A stretch of 6,720 bases of DNA from Acidobacteriota bacterium (lineage in GTDB: Bacteria > Acidobacteriota > Terriglobia > Terriglobales > Acidobacteriaceae), in assembly GCA_021805955.1 (NCBI GenBank), contig JAJZDO010000826.1, positions 1 through 6,720 on the forward strand. The letters are read 5' to 3'. Under the pieces are notes generated by a model, which was not told where the DNA came from, made no database searches, and saw only the letters and a program-made list of their open reading frames with translations. Below, piece by piece: positions 4,831 through 6,720 of this stretch; positions within the stretch are counted from its first letter, which is position 1; each line of letters opens with the position of its first letter. Both the position numbers and the translations under genes were made by a program.

Positions 4831-6564
4831 TCAGGTTTGTAGGATGCCAGGATGGAAGCGCGGGACTTCCGGGTTCAGCGCAGCCGCTTCCAGGGCCATC
4901 GCCAGTACGTCGCGGGTTTTTCTGGGATCGATGATCGCATCCACCCAGAGACGCGCGGCTGCGTAACGCGGATCGGTCTGCTCGTCGTAGGCAGCTTTGG
5001 TCGAGTCGAACAACTCCTTCTTTTCCGCATCGCTGAGCGCGTGACCACTACGTTCCAACTGCTTGATTCTGATCTCCACCAAGGTGTTGGCGGCGGAGGC
5101 TCCGCTCATCACGGCATACTTTGCCGTCGGCCACGCGAAGATAAATCGCGGATCGTAGGCCTTGCCGCACATGGCGTAGTTCCCTGCTCCGAAGGAACCG
5201 CCGACGATGACGGAGATTTTCGGCACCACGCTGTTCGACACGGCGGACACCATCTTCGCGCCGGAGCGAATGATGCCGCTCCATTCCGCATCGCGACCCA
5301 CCATAAATCCGTTCACATCGTGCAGAAAAATCAACGGAATCAGGTTCTGATTGCAATCCATGATGAAGCGCGCGGCCTTGTCGGCGGAATCGGGATAGAT
5401 GACGCCGCCAAATTCCATGTGCTTCTCGCCCGTCTGGCTGGTCTGCATTTGGCGCGATTTCTGATTGGCGACGATGCCGACGGCAAAACCGGCGACGCGC
5501 GCATACCCGCAGAGCAGCGTAGGGCCGTAGTCCGGCTTGTACTCGTCAAACCGCGAACCATCCACGATGCGCGCAAGGATCGCGTGCATATCGTAGCTGT
5601 GCGTCACGGCGGCGGGATCGGGGTTGAGAATGCCGAGCAGATCTTCGGCGGAATATTTTGGCGCGTCGGTAGCATCGTCATAGGCAATGCGATCGAAGGG
5701 CGCGGGTGCGGGATGCCCGAGTCGCGCGACCAGCGAGCGCAGGCGAGCGATGCAGAGAGGATCGTTCGGCTCCTTGAAGTCGACGGTGCCGGAGATTTCC
5801 GCGTGCATCGCGGCGCCGCCCAGCTCCTCGGCGGAAACTTTCTGGCCGATCGCGGCCTGCACCAGCGCCGGGCCGGCAAGAAACAATCCGCTGCCCTCGG
5901 TCATCAACACGTGGTCCGTCATCACCGGCAGATACGCGCCTCCGGCAACGCACATGCCCATGATGGCGGTCATCTGCGGAATGCCGCGCGCCGACATCAC
6001 GGCGTTGTTGCGAAAGACGCGGCCAAAATCGTCCTGATCGGGAAAAACATCTTCCTGCAGCGGCAGAAAGACCCCCGCCGAATCCACCAGGTACAGCGTC
6101 GGGATGTGATTCTCCATGGCAATGTGCTGCGCGCGCAGCACCTTCTTGGCCGTCATGGGGAAAAATGCGCCAGCCTTCACCGTGGCGTCGTTGGCGATGA
6201 TCATCACCAGGCGTCCTGCGACGCGACCAACGCCGGTAACAACTCCGGCAGCGGGCGCGCCGCCATAGTCGGCATACATACCGTGCGCGGCGTAGATGCT
6301 GAGTTCGTGAAACTCCATGCCAGGATCGAGGAGTAACTCCAAACGCTCGCGGACGGTCAGACGATTCTTCGCGTGTTGCGCTTCGACGGCCTTAGCGCCG
6401 CCGCCCTGCCGGATGATTGCCCGCTCGGCTTCGAACGCCGCCAGCAAGGAGCGCATGGCGGTTGCATTCGCCTGACAGCGCTCGCTGGCCGGCTCCATCG
6501 CGGCCGGAAGCACGTTTGGCAGTAAATCGCTGGGCGGGTGGGGGCTGTTCGCAGTCATAGGCAA
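4831..6564 (-). CDS. liuB: Acyl-CoA carboxylase carboxyltransferase (beta) subunit, methylcrotonyl-CoA carboxylase type
   Basis: The 577-residue protein has the two-crotonase-domain architecture of biotin-dependent carboxyltransferases and would move CO2 from carboxybiotin to 3-methylcrotonyl-CoA. Visible signatures are IANDATVKAG (123-132), LVDSAGVFLPLQEDVFPD (159-176), MGMCVAGGAYLP (202-213) in the N-domain, and FGGVIYPDSADKAARF (385-400), HDVNGFMVG (415-423) and GGSFGAGNYAMCGKAY (455-470) in the C-domain. SAGVFLPLQ and AWPTAKYAVMSG resemble the Bacteroidota/Acidobacteriota branch rather than the Pseudomonas LiuB. Substrate is therefore inferred from the neighbouring lyase and hydratase; geranyl- or another branched acyl-CoA is possible. 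The start is either TTG at 6562-6564 (weak GCAGG, 10 nt upstream) or ATG at 6556-6558. About 25 Pro-rich residues precede the conserved region. The biotin-bearing alpha subunit is not in the window. Confidence 0.9.
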   Translation of the reverse strand: MPMTANSPHPPSDLLPNVLPAAMEPASERCQANATAMRSLLAAFEAERAIIRQGGGAKAVEAQHAKNRLTVRERLELLLDPGMEFHELSIYAAHGMYADYGGAPAAGVVTGVGRVAGRLVMIIANDATVKAGAFFPMTAKKVLRAQHIAMENHIPTLYLVDSAGVFLPLQEDVFPDQDDFGRVFRNNAVMSARGIPQMTAIMGMCVAGGAYLPVMTDHVLMTEGSGLFLAGPALVQAAIGQKVSAEELGGAAMHAEISGTVDFKEPNDPLCIARLRSLVARLGHPAPAPFDRIAYDDATDAPKYSAEDLLGILNPDPAAVTHSYDMHAILARIVDGSRFDEYKPDYGPTLLCGYARVAGFAVGIVANQKSRQMQTSQTGEKHMEFGGVIYPDSADKAARFIMDCNQNLIPLIFLHDVNGFMVGRDAEWSGIIRSGAKMVSAVSNSVVPKISVIVGGSFGAGNYAMCGKAYDPRFIFAWPTAKYAVMSGASAANTLVEIRIKQLERSGHALSDAEKKELFDSTKAAYDEQTDPRYAAARLWVDAIIDPRKTRDVLAMALEAAALNPEVPRFHPGILQT

Positions 6565-6581
6565 AGAAGCAAAGCCTGCTC

Positions 6582-6610
6582 AGCATAGAACACTGCGGAG
6601 ATTGGCGCAA
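6582..6610 (-). promoter_or_regulatory. Candidate promoter for the carboxylase operon
   Basis: On the minus strand, TTGCGC (6605-6610) and TATGCT (6582-6587) are separated by exactly 17 bp, matching sigma-70 consensus at 3 of 6 and 4 of 6 positions. The predicted leader would be only about 10-20 nt long. The site lies in the 102-bp divergent gap to the plus-strand gene. The match is weak and could be chance. Confidence 0.25.
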
Positions 6611-6666
6611 ATAGACTCATGCATTGGGCGCGCAGGAGCGATATAGTCATCTGTCAGGAGAAAATC

Positions 6667-6720
6667 ATGGCGGAAAAGCAGGCAGGTGTACTCTCCGACT
6701 TTGAACGGATCGAAGTGTTG
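6667..6720 (+). CDS. 5' end of a divergent gene, product unknown
   Basis: An ATG at 6667-6669 opens 18 codons to the right edge, giving MAEKQAGVLSDFERIEVL. AGGAG at 6656-6660, 6 nt upstream, is one of the best ribosome binding sites in the window and selects this start over an in-frame ATG at 6619. TATAGT (6642-6647) resembles a -10 box but lacks a matching -35. The peptide is hydrophilic, with no signal sequence in the visible part, and is too short to name a family. It diverges from the carboxylase operon across 102 bp, so it could be a regulator or an unrelated gene. Confidence 0.6.
   Translation, partial: MAEKQAGVLSDFERIEVL

Noticed and set aside
4852..6336. 494-codon open frame on the plus strand opposite the carboxylase gene
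   Set aside because: It is exactly antisense to a well-conserved carboxyltransferase. Its His/Arg/Gly-rich composition has no recognisable motif, as expected from a high-GC shadow frame.

Overview
The window is a bacterial chromosomal segment, almost entirely coding on the minus strand. It is dominated by enzymes of the lower leucine (isovalerate) degradation route. Base composition is fairly GC-rich in the metabolic genes and visibly lower around 860-1660. An Acidobacteriota member is the most likely source, for two reasons. The catabolic enzymes resemble the branch I associate with Bacteroidota and Acidobacteriota rather than the Pseudomonas liu enzymes. The intergenic repeat at 163-289 carries 'CATTCTGAGCGA..CGAAGAATCC'-type arms that I recall as common in Acidobacteriota intergenic DNA. 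This assignment is inference and was not checked by any search.

Layout, in minus-strand transcription order (right to left): an acyl-CoA carboxylase beta subunit of methylcrotonyl-CoA carboxylase type (6564-4831); a twin-arginine-leader glycoside hydrolase family 18 protein (4804-3773); an HMG-CoA lyase (3764-2892); a 227-bp gap with a perfect 11-bp inverted repeat; an enoyl-CoA hydratase-family protein, probably methylglutaconyl-CoA hydratase (2664-1840); a candidate 53-codon gene starting inside its stop codon (1843-1682); a zinc-ribbon/DUF4145 protein (1660-857); and a hotdog acyl-CoA thioesterase (736-335). The left 334 bp hold a MITE/REP-like repeat and perhaps the start of another minus-strand gene. 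At the right edge a divergent plus-strand gene begins at 6667, with 18 codons visible.

Functionally, the carboxylase, hydratase and lyase would perform three consecutive steps: 3-methylcrotonyl-CoA to 3-methylglutaconyl-CoA to HMG-CoA to acetoacetate plus acetyl-CoA. The biotin-carrying alpha subunit and isovaleryl-CoA dehydrogenase are not in the window. The main oddities are an exported GH18 protein wedged 26 and 8 bp from its catabolic neighbours, a lyase and a hydratase with altered catalytic positions, a small coupled ORF, and the two intergenic inverted-repeat structures. I found no CRISPR array, tRNA, rRNA, insertion sequence or complete novel multi-gene system.
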